Shown here: positions 28,989 to 38,452 of the stretch, piece by piece | Layout of the letters: every line of letters starts with the position of its first letter | How positions within the stretch are numbered: the stretch's first letter is position 1 | Origin: an uncultured Caldilineaceae bacterium | GTDB taxonomy: Bacteria; Chloroflexota; Anaerolineae; Caldilineales; Caldilineaceae | DNA: 64,000 nt | Direction: 5' to 3' | Assembly: GCA_951813625.1 (NCBI GenBank) | Contig: CATOTS010000005.1 | Span: forward strand, 282,787 to 346,786 | The notes under the pieces: generated by a model | The model's input: only the letters and a program-made list of their open reading frames with translations | What the model was told of the DNA's origin: nothing | Database searches by the model: none | Made by a program: the position numbers and the translations under genes

Positions 28989-29843
28989 ATGGCGGTAGCG
29001 CCCTCCGATGACAGCTTTGCAGACAAGGCAGAAGAGATCCTGGCCGGGCAGCGTCGCGATGCGCGGCGCTTCGTCATGGGCGTGCGCGTGTCGTATGCGC
29101 TGCTATTGCTGGCGCTGCTGTATGCGTTCAGCGGCACAAACTTCGCGGTTGCGGGTCTGCAATTCACGACGATTACGCTTGACTGGTCATTCATTCGCAG
29201 CCACTGGTTCTTCATTTTCAACGGCGTTTGGCTGACGATCCTGTTGTCGGTTTTGTCGATCGTCCTGGCGACTGCGCTTTCACTTCTGGGTGCGCTGGGG
29301 CGGTTATCGAGATTCCCACCGGCGTACGCGCTGGCGACCTTCTACATTTCCCTGATTCGCGGCACGCCCCTGTTGCTCCAGGTCGTGTTCTTCTTCCTGG
29401 CGCTGCCCCAGTTGGGTATCCGGCTGTCGGGGCTGGCGGCGGGCGTGCTGGCGCTGGGGCTGAACTACGGCGCGTACATGACGGAGATAATGCGGGCGGG
29501 CATCCAGTCGGTGGACGCCGGCCAGCGGGAAGCGGCCCAGGCGATGGGTTTGACCCAGTTCCAGATCATGCGTTTCATCGTGCTGCCGCAGGCGCTGCGG
29601 CTGGTAATCCCGCCGATTGGCAACCAGTTCATTGCGATGCTGAAGGATACTTCGCTGATTTCGGTCACCGGTTTTGTATGGGAGCTGCTTTGGCGGGCGC
29701 AGAAGCAGGGGCGGGCCAACTTTCGCAGCCTGGAGGCGCTACTGATCGCGGCGGTCTTCTACTGGATCATTACAATCGTGTTCACGGCCTTTCAGGCCCA
29801 GATTGAAGCGCGCATGTCGCGGGGCTACCGCTCGGCTCTGTGA
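28989..29843 (+). CDS. Amino-acid ABC transporter permease (HisM/GlnP type)
   Basis: 284 aa with several membrane helices (one at about 37-55, then a typical five-helix core). The ATPase-contacting EAA loop is clear: GQREAAQAMGLTQFQIMRFI followed by LPQALRLVIPPIGNQF. The N-terminal cytosolic tail is about 35 residues. An upstream in-frame ATG at 28929 exists, but ATG 28989 has GAGGAAG before it. Works with the binding protein upstream. The partner ATPase is missing from the cluster; the one at 48177-48950 is a candidate to be shared. Confidence 0.92.
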   Translation: MAVAPSDDSFADKAEEILAGQRRDARRFVMGVRVSYALLLLALLYAFSGTNFAVAGLQFTTITLDWSFIRSHWFFIFNGVWLTILLSVLSIVLATALSLLGALGRLSRFPPAYALATFYISLIRGTPLLLQVVFFFLALPQLGIRLSGLAAGVLALGLNYGAYMTEIMRAGIQSVDAGQREAAQAMGLTQFQIMRFIVLPQALRLVIPPIGNQFIAMLKDTSLISVTGFVWELLWRAQKQGRANFRSLEALLIAAVFYWIITIVFTAFQAQIEARMSRGYRSAL

Positions 29844-29890
29844 CATGTTAGCCGGAATCGGACGAGTAATTCACACCAAGAGAACCTGAA

Positions 29891-30997
29891 ATGACAGAGG
29901 GAAAGACTCGAATTGGAATCATCGGGGTCGGCCAGATCGGTAAGAAGCATGTCCGTGTCTATTCGGGGATGCCTCACGTGGAGATTGCAGCGGTTGCAGA
30001 CATAAATGAGGCCGAGGCGCGGCGGGTGGCGGAGGAGAATGGGATTGCCAGCGTCTACACTGATTTTCGCCAGCTTCTGGCGCGCGACGACATAGTGGCG
30101 GTGGACGTCTGCCTGCACAACAACTTTCACATGCCGGTGACGGTGGCAGCGCTGGAAGCGGGCAAGCACGTTTTCTGCGAGAAGCCGATGGCCGGGGCGT
30201 ACGTCGACGCAGAGAGAATGTTAACGACGGCGAGGGATTGCGGGCTGATGCTCTGCATCCAGAACCGGGAGTATTTCTTCAACGAGACGAAGGCGGCAAA
30301 GACCCTGATTGACGGCGGCCACCTGGGGAGAGTGTATCACGGGCGCTCGACGGGTTACAGGCGGCGAGGGCGGCCGTTTGTCGACGGCTACGGGACACCG
30401 TTTTTCGTGCAAAAGGAGACGGCCAGCGGCGGCGCGCTCTACGACATGGGCGTCTATCATATTTCGGTCGTGCTGTATTTGCTGGGCAACCCGGACGTGC
30501 TGCGAATTTCGGGCAAGACGTACCAAGAGGTACCGATGGATCCGACGCGGCGGGCGCATAGCGGCTACAATGTGGAGGAGCTGGGGTTGGGCTTTGTACG
30601 GCTGGCAGACAACATGACGCTGGACATCATCGAGGCGTGGGCCATTCAGTTGGACGCGTTTGAAGGAGCGTATGTCGTCGGCAGCGAGGGCGGTGTGCGT
30701 TTGGAGCCGTTCGGCTACTTCCACAGTATCGGCGACCTGGACCTCGATTCGAAGGTCAACCTCGACAGTTTCAATTTCCGGCTGCACAAAGTGCGCGGCC
30801 AGGGGGACGAATATGACGGCGAGCAGGAGCACTGGATTGCGGCTGTGGAGGGACGCGTCGAACTGATGCCGACTGCGGAGGTCGCTTTGAACTGTATGCT
30901 CATTTCGGAGGGGATCTACCTGTCGAACGAGCTGGGCCGCGAGGTGAGCGCGGAGGAAGTACGTGAGGCGTCTGTTTCGACGGCCGCGGCGATGTGA
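29891..30997 (+). CDS. Gfo/Idh/MocA family oxidoreductase
   Basis: 368 aa. NAD(P)-dependent dehydrogenase family acting on sugars, inositols and related compounds. The N-terminal Rossmann fold shows [20 protein letters not shown], then the [15 protein letters not shown] motif (EKP, catalytic lysine) near residue 97, and [18 protein letters not shown] carrying the conserved Asp/His site. It starts 47 bp after the permease gene, so it may be co-transcribed with the uptake genes. The substrate cannot be deduced. Confidence 0.93.
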   Translation: MTEGKTRIGIIGVGQIGKKHVRVYSGMPHVEIAAVADINEAEARRVAEENGIASVYTDFRQLLARDDIVAVDVCLHNNFHMPVTVAALEAGKHVFCEKPMAGAYVDAERMLTTARDCGLMLCIQNREYFFNETKAAKTLIDGGHLGRVYHGRSTGYRRRGRPFVDGYGTPFFVQKETASGGALYDMGVYHISVVLYLLGNPDVLRISGKTYQEVPMDPTRRAHSGYNVEELGLGFVRLADNMTLDIIEAWAIQLDAFEGAYVVGSEGGVRLEPFGYFHSIGDLDLDSKVNLDSFNFRLHKVRGQGDEYDGEQEHWIAAVEGRVELMPTAEVALNCMLISEGIYLSNELGREVSAEEVREASVSTAAAM

Positions 30998-31054
30998 TTT
31001 AAGAGTGGCGCTGATGTCTCCGCGGCAGACCGCAGAGGCGAAGGGATTGCCGGA

Positions 31055-31786
31055 TTAAACGGCCTGGCAACGGATAAGTTTGGCCGTTGTAGCCGAGAGA
31101 TTGAGGACTGACTGGGCTTCCCCGGGGGGAATGAAGGCGCCCTCGTGCCGCGCGGCCTTCAAGGACTGGCCGCCGGCGGTAATCGAAACTTCGCCGCTCC
31201 AGACGAACCAGACGGATTCCTTGTCCGGCGACGCCGGCGATTCGACCTGACCTCCTTCGCCCAATTCAAAGTAGTCCAGTTTCATCTCCGCGGTACCGGT
31301 GGCGGGCGATGCCGGCGCCCACGCCTTTGCATTTCCTTCAGGAATTGACTTACCCGAGTCGAGACGGTCGATTCGCACTTGCGTCTGGTGGTTTTCGGGC
31401 GGACGCGGCGTTTCGCCTGTGTGCGAAGGGTCGCGTTCACCGCGATAGAGGGCCTGGTCCGGCGGGGCCTGAAAGCTGATCAGGGTAGCCTCGGCACCGC
31501 TGGTGTTGACCGTGCCATGCACTTCGGGCGAGGGCACATAGGCAAACTGGCCTGCGTGGATCGGGGTGTACACGTCTCCCTGGCGCACGGAAACGCCGCC
31601 TTCGAGCACGATGAATATGTCGGCCGAGCCGTCGTGGAAGTGTTGGGGAAACTCCTCTTCGGGCTGGAAGACCGAGTAGTTCAAGGTAATGTCCTGGGCG
31701 CCGGTAGACGGGCCGACGAGGTTGCGGGAATCGCCTTTGCCCATCTGGAAGGCGGCTGCCTGAGTTGCCGAGAGAAGAGTTGCCAT
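31055..31786 (-). CDS. Bicupin-like protein
   Basis: 243 aa. The first cupin barrel holds FPQHFHDGSADIFIVLEGGV, with His-x-His and Glu-type metal ligands, and SPEVHGTVNTS as the second motif. The C-terminal half is a second, metal-ligand-poor cupin (SVWFVWSGEVSITAGGQSLK...GAFIPPGEAQSVLN). Start at ATG 31786 with AGGAGG upstream; the frame is open further upstream without a better site. It follows the PhyH-like gene on the same strand by 153 bp. Enzymatic or sensor role unknown. Confidence 0.85.
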   Translation of the reverse strand: MATLLSATQAAAFQMGKGDSRNLVGPSTGAQDITLNYSVFQPEEEFPQHFHDGSADIFIVLEGGVSVRQGDVYTPIHAGQFAYVPSPEVHGTVNTSGAEATLISFQAPPDQALYRGERDPSHTGETPRPPENHQTQVRIDRLDSGKSIPEGNAKAWAPASPATGTAEMKLDYFELGEGGQVESPASPDKESVWFVWSGEVSITAGGQSLKAARHEGAFIPPGEAQSVLNLSATTAKLIRCQAV

Positions 31787-31939
31787 TGGTTCGCCTCCTA
31801 CTGATTGGATTCCACTGAGATGGGCCAGAGCCGCCGGATCGCTTGGATCGAACAAAGCAAGGGCGGCCAGCTGTTCGGCTGATTCGCCGCGCGAGGCATT
31901 CCTTGTCCTCGGGTAGGCTGGCATTTGCGGACGCAGCGC

Positions 31940-32833
31940 TCAGACGCCGTAATGCGACCCGTCGGCAAGGTTGCGGGCGGCTCGAACGGGGCGGAACAGG
32001 GTCTGGCGCAACGGCGGCATGGTTTCAACGAGCCTGGGATCGGGGTCCCAGTCATGCCATTTGCTGTCGACTGTATTGTAGCAGCTGAAGATGGCGACGC
32101 GATCGTGTTCGCGGCTGTTCCACGGGCGGGCGCTGTGGGTCAGCGACTCGGTGAAGATGAGAACGGAGCCAGCGGGGCAGGAATAGCCTTCCCAGATTGG
32201 CGAGTTCTGGTCATGGATGGCGTCGGGCGCGGCGTAGGCGGCTTTGTGGCTGCCGGTGACGAGCAGGGTACCATCGCCCTCGCAGACGGGATTCAGCTCC
32301 CAGACGACGCGGGTCAGTCCGGCGTGCGCCTTGCCCGGGATGCAGTGGTAGAAGTGCGTGTCGCCGGGGAGGCGGAAGTAGCCGCTGCCGTTGTGGGGCG
32401 CGAACTGGCCTTCGCCGGCGCGGCGGTAGAAGAGGCTGCAGGACTCCATGCGGAAACCGTAACAGTCCTGGCGCGATAGAGGCGGGAAGGCGACGAACTC
32501 GTGCATGAAGCCGACGACGACGGGGTGATCGGCGAGCCTCTGCATGGGGCCGCCGAGCGGTGAGCGTTCATGTTCGGGGATCGAGTCGGGTTCATGATGA
32601 AGGCGCAGACAGAAGTCGCGCATCTCTTCCAGTTCGTCTTCCGAAAGCACGCCGGGGATTAACAGCCAGCCGCGCGTGTCGAAGATGTACTTTTGCTCCT
32701 GGGTCAGGTTTACGACCGGCAGGTCATCGGCGTTGGCGGCTGGGAATTCCTGCGCGCTCATGTCCAACGGTTGGCCCAGGGAGTGGGCGAAGATGTATGG
32801 AGCGTTCTGGGCACTTCCATTTTCTGTAGACAT
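31940..32833 (-). CDS. Phytanoyl-CoA dioxygenase-like protein with altered metal motif
   Basis: 297 aa. The fold order fits the PhyH family of Fe(II)/2-oxoglutarate oxygenases: YIFDTRGWLLIPGVLSEDEL at the start of the domain, a LLVTGSHKAAY strand and a distal His in LTHSARPW (His233). Where the proximal HxD motif is expected the sequence reads FAPHNGSGYF (His147-Asn-Gly), so the Asp ligand appears to be missing. It may act differently or be inactive. AAGAGGC lies upstream of the ATG. The bicupin gene lies downstream on the same strand. Confidence 0.85.
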   Translation of the reverse strand: MSTENGSAQNAPYIFAHSLGQPLDMSAQEFPAANADDLPVVNLTQEQKYIFDTRGWLLIPGVLSEDELEEMRDFCLRLHHEPDSIPEHERSPLGGPMQRLADHPVVVGFMHEFVAFPPLSRQDCYGFRMESCSLFYRRAGEGQFAPHNGSGYFRLPGDTHFYHCIPGKAHAGLTRVVWELNPVCEGDGTLLVTGSHKAAYAAPDAIHDQNSPIWEGYSCPAGSVLIFTESLTHSARPWNSREHDRVAIFSCYNTVDSKWHDWDPDPRLVETMPPLRQTLFRPVRAARNLADGSHYGV

Positions 32834-33019
32834 GGCTGAGATGCCTCTTTCTGCCTGTGGGACGACCTAGTTGGCTGGCATTCTCCTGCATCGTAACGGC
32901 CAGCCTGCGACGTGGCGTTATCATACATCAGATAACGGTGTGAAGAAAGGGGAAGTCAGGACGGCGAGCCGACTCTGGTGCATTTCAGCTTCACTGGCAG
33001 GGCGGACTTCGCTCTGGGA

Positions 33020-33395
33020 ATCGGGGGAACGAAAAAAGGGGCTGGATGCGGGTATCCGTCGATGCGGACTTTTGTCTGAACTGTGATTCGTCTGATTTTG
33101 TGATGGACATGATTTAGGGCACGGGCACCGGGGGGTATTCGGTCCGGGAGTCGGGGGAACGAGAGGTTGGGGCTGGATGCGGGTATCTGTTGGTGCGGAC
33201 TCTTGTCTGAACTGTGATTCGTCTGATTTTGTGATGGACATGATTTAGGGCACGGGGGCGGGCGGCAGTCTGCGGGCCGGGAGTCGGGGGAACGGGAGTT
33301 GGGGCTGGATGCGGGTATCTGTTGGTGGGGACATTTGTCTGAACTGTGATTCGTCTGATTTTGTGATGGACATGATTTAGGGCACGGGATCGGGG
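33020..33395 (+). repeat. 131-132-bp tandem repeat, about 2.8 units
   Basis: GCTGGATGCGGGTATCYGTY recurs at 33041, 33172 and 33304. Each unit ends in an almost invariant GTCTGAACTGTGATTCGTCT / TGATGGACATGATTTAGGGC block, while the part between varies more. The units are not coding and not CRISPR-like, since the conserved part is longer than the variable part and not palindromic. Confidence 0.85.
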
Positions 33396-33456
33396 AGGGG
33401 TCTGTTGTGCCGCACTGCAGGAATGACGGCGTACTGTCAGTGAGCGATGGTTTTGG

Positions 33457-33631
33457 AGGGGGGCGTTGCGGGGGGAGTCCCCCCGCACAAGGGAGGGCCG
33501 CAGGCCCGACCGTCCAAGAGGAGCGGGGAAAGGGTATTCCTCCACTCCGACAGAGAATGCACAGGGGACCGGCCATGGCTCCATTGCTAGATGAGGTATT
33601 GGAATTTGTACCCCTAATTTGGGCTGTATCC
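33457..33631 (+). mobile_element. Truncated MITE-like copy F (core plus right arm)
   Basis: The double-hairpin core (33457-33515) is followed by the right arm, CACTCCGACAGAGAATGCAC through GGACCGGCCATGG, and a decayed right terminal repeat, TTTGGGCTGTATCC, ending near 33631. The left arm and left terminal repeat are absent. Confidence 0.75.
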
Positions 33632-33979
33632 TGTCAACCTTGAATCTGGAACGGGCCACTCATCTCGCATATAATGGCAGGAATGGATGGCGTGCATGCG
33701 AGATCGCCCATTTTATGGGTGTTCGAACAGGAGTCGACGTGGGCGCCCGGGCTCTATTCAACGAGAGCGGCGCCGGCAGCGATTCGAGTTGAGGTCAAGT
33801 CTTCCTCTTGGGAGTGCTGGCCGCTCCGGCGGAGCGTTGGGGGCTTGCAAGTGGAAGCCAGCAAACGCATCGATGGGTGGCGACGAGGCAAGTTCAGTCG
33901 AGGGAGGCAACAAACTGGAACTGACAAACAGAGCCGCTCTATTCTTTCCGGGTTGCAGCGCGGCTGACGAGACTACACG
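33632..33979. other. Gene-free stretch upstream of the P450 gene
   Basis: No supported gene; overlapping short open frames have no recognisable content. Probably contains the P450 promoter, which I cannot place. Confidence 0.5.
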
Positions 33980-35311
33980 ATGCTGAAGATTTCTTACAGC
34001 GCGGTTCGAAGGGCACTGAAGCGAATCGCGGTAAAGATTCTCCTGACATGGGAATGGCTGGAGTCGGGCGTTGCCTTTGACCTGAGCAGCGACACGGTCA
34101 GGGCCAACCCTTACGCGACCTACGAACGTTTGCGGCGCAAGGACCCCGTGCACTACAGCAGGCTTGCCGGCGGGTGGGTGTTGACGCGCTATGAGGATGC
34201 CCAGGCGGTCCTGCTGGACCACCATCGCTTTTCCAACATGCAGGGGAGGTCAGATTACGGGCAGGACGCGAGCTTGCTGGACCTGGATCCTCCTGACCAC
34301 ACAAGGTTGAGGTCGCTGGTCGCCAAGGCTTTTACGCCGCGTACGGTGGCGGAACAAGCGGCGCGGGTTCAACAAATTGTGGACGAACTCCTGGCAGGGG
34401 CGGCTGACAGGGAGTGCTTTGACCTGATTGAGGTGCTGGCGTTTCCGTTGCCGGTCATTGTGATAGCTGAAATGATCGGCGTTCCCACCGAGGACCTGGA
34501 GCAGTTCAAGGAGTGGTCAAACGCGATTGTTCTCTCGCTGGAACCGGCGCGCAGTGACGAGCAGGTCAGGCGGTTTCGCCGCGCCTCCGAAGAGCTATAC
34601 GAGTACTTCGAGGGCATCATTGCGCAGCGGCGGGAGGAACCGAAGGATGACCTGATCAGCGCCTTGCTTGCGGCAGAGGATGAGGGAGACAAGCTATCGC
34701 ACTTGGAATTGCTGGCGACGCTCGAGCTGTTGCTGGTTGCGGGCAATGAAACGACCCGAAACCTGATTGGAAACGGGATGCTGGCGCTGCTCAGGAATCC
34801 GCAAGAGATGGAGCGTCTCGGGGAGGATCCGGCGTTGCTGGACACGGCGATCGATGAGCTCTTGCGCTATGACAGCCCTGTCCAGCTTGACGGCCGCCAT
34901 CTGCTTGAGGATGTGGAAATTGGAGGCAAACGACTGCGCGCGGGCGAGCAGGTCGTAGCGGCGGTTGGTGCGGCCAATCGTGATCCTGCTGCATTTTCCA
35001 GTCCGGAGAGATTGGATATCGGGCGGAGGGAGAAGAGCCACATTTCCTTCGGCCGCGGGATTCACTTCTGCCTTGGCGCGCCGCTGGCGCAATTGGAGGC
35101 GCGCATTGCGTTCGCGGCGGTCTTGGAACGGTTCAGCTCGATACGCCTAGCTGCCGAGCCGGCGTACAGGCCGCAGGTCGTGCTGCGCGGTGTTGAGGAG
35201 CTGTGGGTCGAGGTGGAGAGAGCAGATGAACTATCGCGGACCACTGGCGCCAACACACCCGTCATAGAACCGCAGGGCCCGCTTCTTGACATTCGAGGCG
35301 AGTCAGGTTAG
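33980..35311 (+). CDS. Cytochrome P450
   Basis: 443 aa, soluble bacterial type. Landmarks in order: I-helix LLLVAGNETTRNLIGNG with the AGxETT oxygen-activation motif near residue 254, K-helix DELLRYDSP (ExxR), the PERF-like region FSSPERLDIGRREKSH, and the heme-ligand loop FGRGIHFCLGAPLAQLEA with Cys364. The first about 30 residues are basic and may not belong to the mature start; ATG 33980 has no strong ribosome-binding site. No ferredoxin or reductase gene is nearby, so electrons must come from elsewhere. Closest in style to CYP107-like bacterial P450s, judged only by motifs. Confidence 0.95.
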   Translation: MLKISYSAVRRALKRIAVKILLTWEWLESGVAFDLSSDTVRANPYATYERLRRKDPVHYSRLAGGWVLTRYEDAQAVLLDHHRFSNMQGRSDYGQDASLLDLDPPDHTRLRSLVAKAFTPRTVAEQAARVQQIVDELLAGAADRECFDLIEVLAFPLPVIVIAEMIGVPTEDLEQFKEWSNAIVLSLEPARSDEQVRRFRRASEELYEYFEGIIAQRREEPKDDLISALLAAEDEGDKLSHLELLATLELLLVAGNETTRNLIGNGMLALLRNPQEMERLGEDPALLDTAIDELLRYDSPVQLDGRHLLEDVEIGGKRLRAGEQVVAAVGAANRDPAAFSSPERLDIGRREKSHISFGRGIHFCLGAPLAQLEARIAFAAVLERFSSIRLAAEPAYRPQVVLRGVEELWVEVERADELSRTTGANTPVIEPQGPLLDIRGESG

Positions 35312-35487
35312 GCTTGCAGGCGGTTGGTTTTATCCTGCCTTAGAGGAATTGGTCGAGTGGGAAGAGCTAGAGTGACTAGCCGCACTTTTGCCAGGAGGAG
35401 GCCCGCAGGGAGCGGGCGCATGGTCTGACAGCTGCTTTGCCGGGCGAATGCAGTTGTCCTCCTTTGCACTCACTGCTCGTTTCCTGT

Positions 35488-35521
35488 ATGCCGCTTCGGA
35501 TGGTCCGGAGGGGCATTTTTT
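35488..35521 (+). terminator. Intrinsic terminator between P450 gene and argG
   Basis: ATGCC-G-CTTCGGA, loop TGG, TCCGGAG-G-GGCAT, then six T. The stem has 12 pairs (one G-U) and a single G-G mismatch. It lies about 180 bp after the P450 stop and 160 bp before argG. No T-box-like sequence was found around it, so simple termination after the P450 gene is preferred to attenuation of argG. Confidence 0.7.
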
Positions 35522-35680
35522 GTATCTTAGCTGAGTTTCGGGCGAGGCCAGGTCTCGGTGTAACACCTCATCGTCGAATTCACGTCTTGAATCGAGGTAT
35601 TGGTTCCGGGGAAAACGCGGCCGTAAGAGGCGCAGGTTGGGGCCAATTGCGGCAGCTAATTTCACAAGCAAGGAGTCCGT

Positions 35681-36964
35681 ATGGCTGTAAAAGGGTCTGT
35701 GAAAAAGGCGGTTCTCGCCTATTCGGGCGGGCTGGATACGAGCGTCATTGTCCCGTGGCTGATCAACAACTATGGATGTGAGGTCGTATGCTTTTGCGCC
35801 AACCTGGGCCAGGAGGAGGAGTTAGACGGGCTGGAGGAGAAGGCCATCGCTTCCGGCGCGACCCGCTGCTATGTTGAGGACCTGCGGGCGGAGTTTCTGA
35901 CTGACTACGTCTTTCCGACGATGCAGGCGGGCGCAATCTACGAGCGGGACTACCTGCTGGGCACTTCCTTCGCCAGGCCGCTGATCGCGAAGAGGCTTGT
36001 GGAGATCGCGCAGCTGGAACGAGCGGACGCGGTTGCCCATGGGGCCACGGGCAAGGGGAACGACCAGGTACGTTTTGAGCTGACGGTGATGGCGCTCAAT
36101 CCGAAGCTGAAGATCATTGCGCCGTGGCGGGAGTGGGACATTCGCGGGCGTTCGGACGCGCTGGACTATGCGGAGGAACACAATGTGCCGGTCAAGGCAT
36201 CGGCAGACAGGATATACAGCCAGGACCGCAATCTCTGGCATCTGAGCAACGAGGGCGGCCCGCTGGAAGACCCGTGGACGGAGCCGCCGGCAGATATGTT
36301 TGAGTGGACGAATTCGCCGGAGGACGCGCCCGACGAGGCGGCCTACGTGGAGATATATTACAGGCGCGGTTTTCCTGAGCGGGTAAACGGCGCGGCGATG
36401 GGGCCTGTGGAACTGGTTCAGAATCTAAACGCGCTAGGTTGCGAGCATGGTATTGGGCGCGTGGATTTGGTGGAGAACAGGCTGGTTGGGATGAAGAGCC
36501 GCGGCGTTTACGAGACGCCCGGCGGGACGATCTTGTACAGGGGGCATGCGGCGCTGGAGCAGCTTTGCCTGGACAAGGATACGCTGCACTGGAAGCAGCA
36601 GGTCGGGCTGCGCTACGCTGAGCTTGTGTACAACGGTCTGTGGTTCACGCCGTTGCGAAAGGCCCTGGACGCGTTTGTGCAGGAGACGGAGAAGTCGATC
36701 AGCGGGACGGTACGGCTGAAGCTGTTCAAGGGGCAGGTTATGGTGGTGGGCCGGAGGTCGGCACACAGTCTGTACCGGGAGGATTATGTTACATTCGACG
36801 AGGACGATGTCTATAACCAGGCCGACGCCGAGGGCTTCATTCGCCTGTTCGGGCTGCCGCTGAAGGTTAATGCGCTCCTGAGGGAGGAACATCCGGCTGA
36901 CGCCATGCCGCCGCCTGCCGAAGACGGCGAGTCGCGGGACTGGGATTGGATTCAGCGGGACTAG
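35681..36964 (+). CDS. argG: Argininosuccinate synthase
   Basis: 427 aa. It joins citrulline and aspartate with ATP in arginine synthesis. The PP-loop [15 protein letters not shown] is at residues 13-27, then [13 protein letters not shown] and the conserved [20 protein letters not shown] tetramer/citrulline region. Longer than the 400-aa common form, with a C-terminal tail rich in acidic residues. ATG 35681 has AAGGAG upstream. argJ follows 102 bp later. Confidence 0.97.
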   Translation: MAVKGSVKKAVLAYSGGLDTSVIVPWLINNYGCEVVCFCANLGQEEELDGLEEKAIASGATRCYVEDLRAEFLTDYVFPTMQAGAIYERDYLLGTSFARPLIAKRLVEIAQLERADAVAHGATGKGNDQVRFELTVMALNPKLKIIAPWREWDIRGRSDALDYAEEHNVPVKASADRIYSQDRNLWHLSNEGGPLEDPWTEPPADMFEWTNSPEDAPDEAAYVEIYYRRGFPERVNGAAMGPVELVQNLNALGCEHGIGRVDLVENRLVGMKSRGVYETPGGTILYRGHAALEQLCLDKDTLHWKQQVGLRYAELVYNGLWFTPLRKALDAFVQETEKSISGTVRLKLFKGQVMVVGRRSAHSLYREDYVTFDEDDVYNQADAEGFIRLFGLPLKVNALLREEHPADAMPPPAEDGESRDWDWIQRD

Positions 36965-37066
36965 CGGCGGTTGGCGCGGGTTACGTCTTGTGCTCGACGC
37001 GGTGATGAAGTAGAGGGGCGGTGGAACAGCTAGCGCCCAAAACGTTCAAGAGATATGGAGATTACG

Positions 37067-38323
37067 ATGTCAGAGAAAGAACATACATTTTCCGGACCAT
37101 CGACTGCGCCCATTCCTGTAACCGGATTCGATGCGGCGGGCATCCATTGCGGTATCAAGCCGACGGGGGCGCCGGACCTGGCGTTGATCGCGAGCCCGAC
37201 GGCCTGCCGGGCTGCGGCGGTTTTTACGCAGAACGCGTTCCCGGCGGCGCCCGTACTCTATGACCGCAACCTGTTGCGCATGAACCCTGACGGAACGCAC
37301 GGGGTGGTGATCAACAGCGGAAACGCCAATGCCTGCACCAGCGCGGAGGGCAATGCCAATGCAAGGCGCATGGCGGAGGCGGCGGAGAAGAGCCTGGGAA
37401 GCACCGACAATACGGCATTCGTGATGAGCACGGGCGTGATCGGGGTGCAGCTTCCGATCGCGGTGATTGAGGAAGGAATCCCGCAGGTGGCGGCGGAGTT
37501 GCGGCCGGACGGCTGGGAAGCGGCTGCCGAGGCGATCATGACGACGGATGTCTTTCCGAAGTGGGCTTCGAGCCAAGCCGAGATAGGTGGGAGCACAGTG
37601 ACGATCACCGGCATTGGCAAGGGCGCGGGGATGATTCATCCAAACATGGCGACGATGCTGGCGACGCTGGCGACCGACGCCAACATCGCGCAGCCGCTGC
37701 TGCAGAAGGCTCTGGCGGCGGCGGTGAGCCACAGCTTCAACCGCATCAGCGTGGATGGAGACACGAGCACAAATGACACTGTGCTGGTGCTGGCGAATGG
37801 GGCGGCGGGGAATGCCGAGATTACTGAGGAGGGCGCCGACTACGACGCTTTTGTGGGAGCGTTGACGCAGGCGTCGATGGAGCTGGCGAAGCTGATCGTG
37901 CGCAACGGCGAGGGCGTGACGAAGTTTGTGTCGATCCAGGTTGAGGGCGCGGTGAGCGACGGTGAGGCGCATCAGGTTGCGAACTCGATTGCGAAGAGCC
38001 CGTTGGTGAAGACGGCGTTTTTCGGGCACGACGCCAACTGGGGTCGAATCCTGTGCGCGGTAGGTTACTCGGGCGCGACGGTGGACCCGACACGGGCGCA
38101 TCTGTTCATTGCGGCGGGGCAGCCGCAGGACGGAAATGCGGAGCTGCAGCTGGTGGACGCGGGGACGCCGACCGGATACGAAGAGGCGGACGCGTCGGCG
38201 ATCTTCGCGGAGAGCGAGATCAGCGTGCGCGTGTCGCTGGGTCTGGGCGAAGGGGCGGCCACGGTGTGGACGTGTGACTTGAGCTACGACTATGTTTCGA
38301 TCAACGCGGAATATAGAACTTAA
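37067..38323 (+). CDS. argJ: Glutamate N-acetyltransferase / amino-acid N-acetyltransferase
   Basis: 418 aa. It transfers the acetyl group from N-acetylornithine to glutamate (and may use acetyl-CoA), the recycling step of arginine synthesis. The self-cleavage site is visible in GAGMIHPNMATMLATLATDA, where the Thr of MATML becomes the N-terminal nucleophile of the beta chain. VVINSGNANACT and VSTGVIG-type (MSTGVIGVQLPI) oxyanion motifs are present in the alpha part. ATG 37067 is preferred (GGAG 7 nt upstream) to ATG 37055. Linked with argG; the other arg genes are outside the window. Confidence 0.95.
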   Translation: MSEKEHTFSGPSTAPIPVTGFDAAGIHCGIKPTGAPDLALIASPTACRAAAVFTQNAFPAAPVLYDRNLLRMNPDGTHGVVINSGNANACTSAEGNANARRMAEAAEKSLGSTDNTAFVMSTGVIGVQLPIAVIEEGIPQVAAELRPDGWEAAAEAIMTTDVFPKWASSQAEIGGSTVTITGIGKGAGMIHPNMATMLATLATDANIAQPLLQKALAAAVSHSFNRISVDGDTSTNDTVLVLANGAAGNAEITEEGADYDAFVGALTQASMELAKLIVRNGEGVTKFVSIQVEGAVSDGEAHQVANSIAKSPLVKTAFFGHDANWGRILCAVGYSGATVDPTRAHLFIAAGQPQDGNAELQLVDAGTPTGYEEADASAIFAESEISVRVSLGLGEGAATVWTCDLSYDYVSINAEYRT

Positions 38324-38452
38324 GTGCAGTGGCCGGGGGCCAGTTTCCAGTTGCCAGTGGTCTGTGGCCAGTAGAGTATAGCGGGGCCAGGGAGAGGTTT
38401 AGAGCCGCCTGGGCTGACTGTCGAGGGACAGCGGGCCGGGCGGCTTGCGCGT

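Noticed and set aside
33674..33967. 97-codon open frame before the P450 gene
   Set aside because: Composition is not protein-like, another frame is equally open over the same bases, and no start signal is seen.
35312..35680. T-box or arginine-responsive leader before argG
   Set aside because: A terminator-like hairpin exists, but no T-box sequence (TGGNACCGCG type) or alternative antiterminator was found; it more simply ends the P450 transcript.
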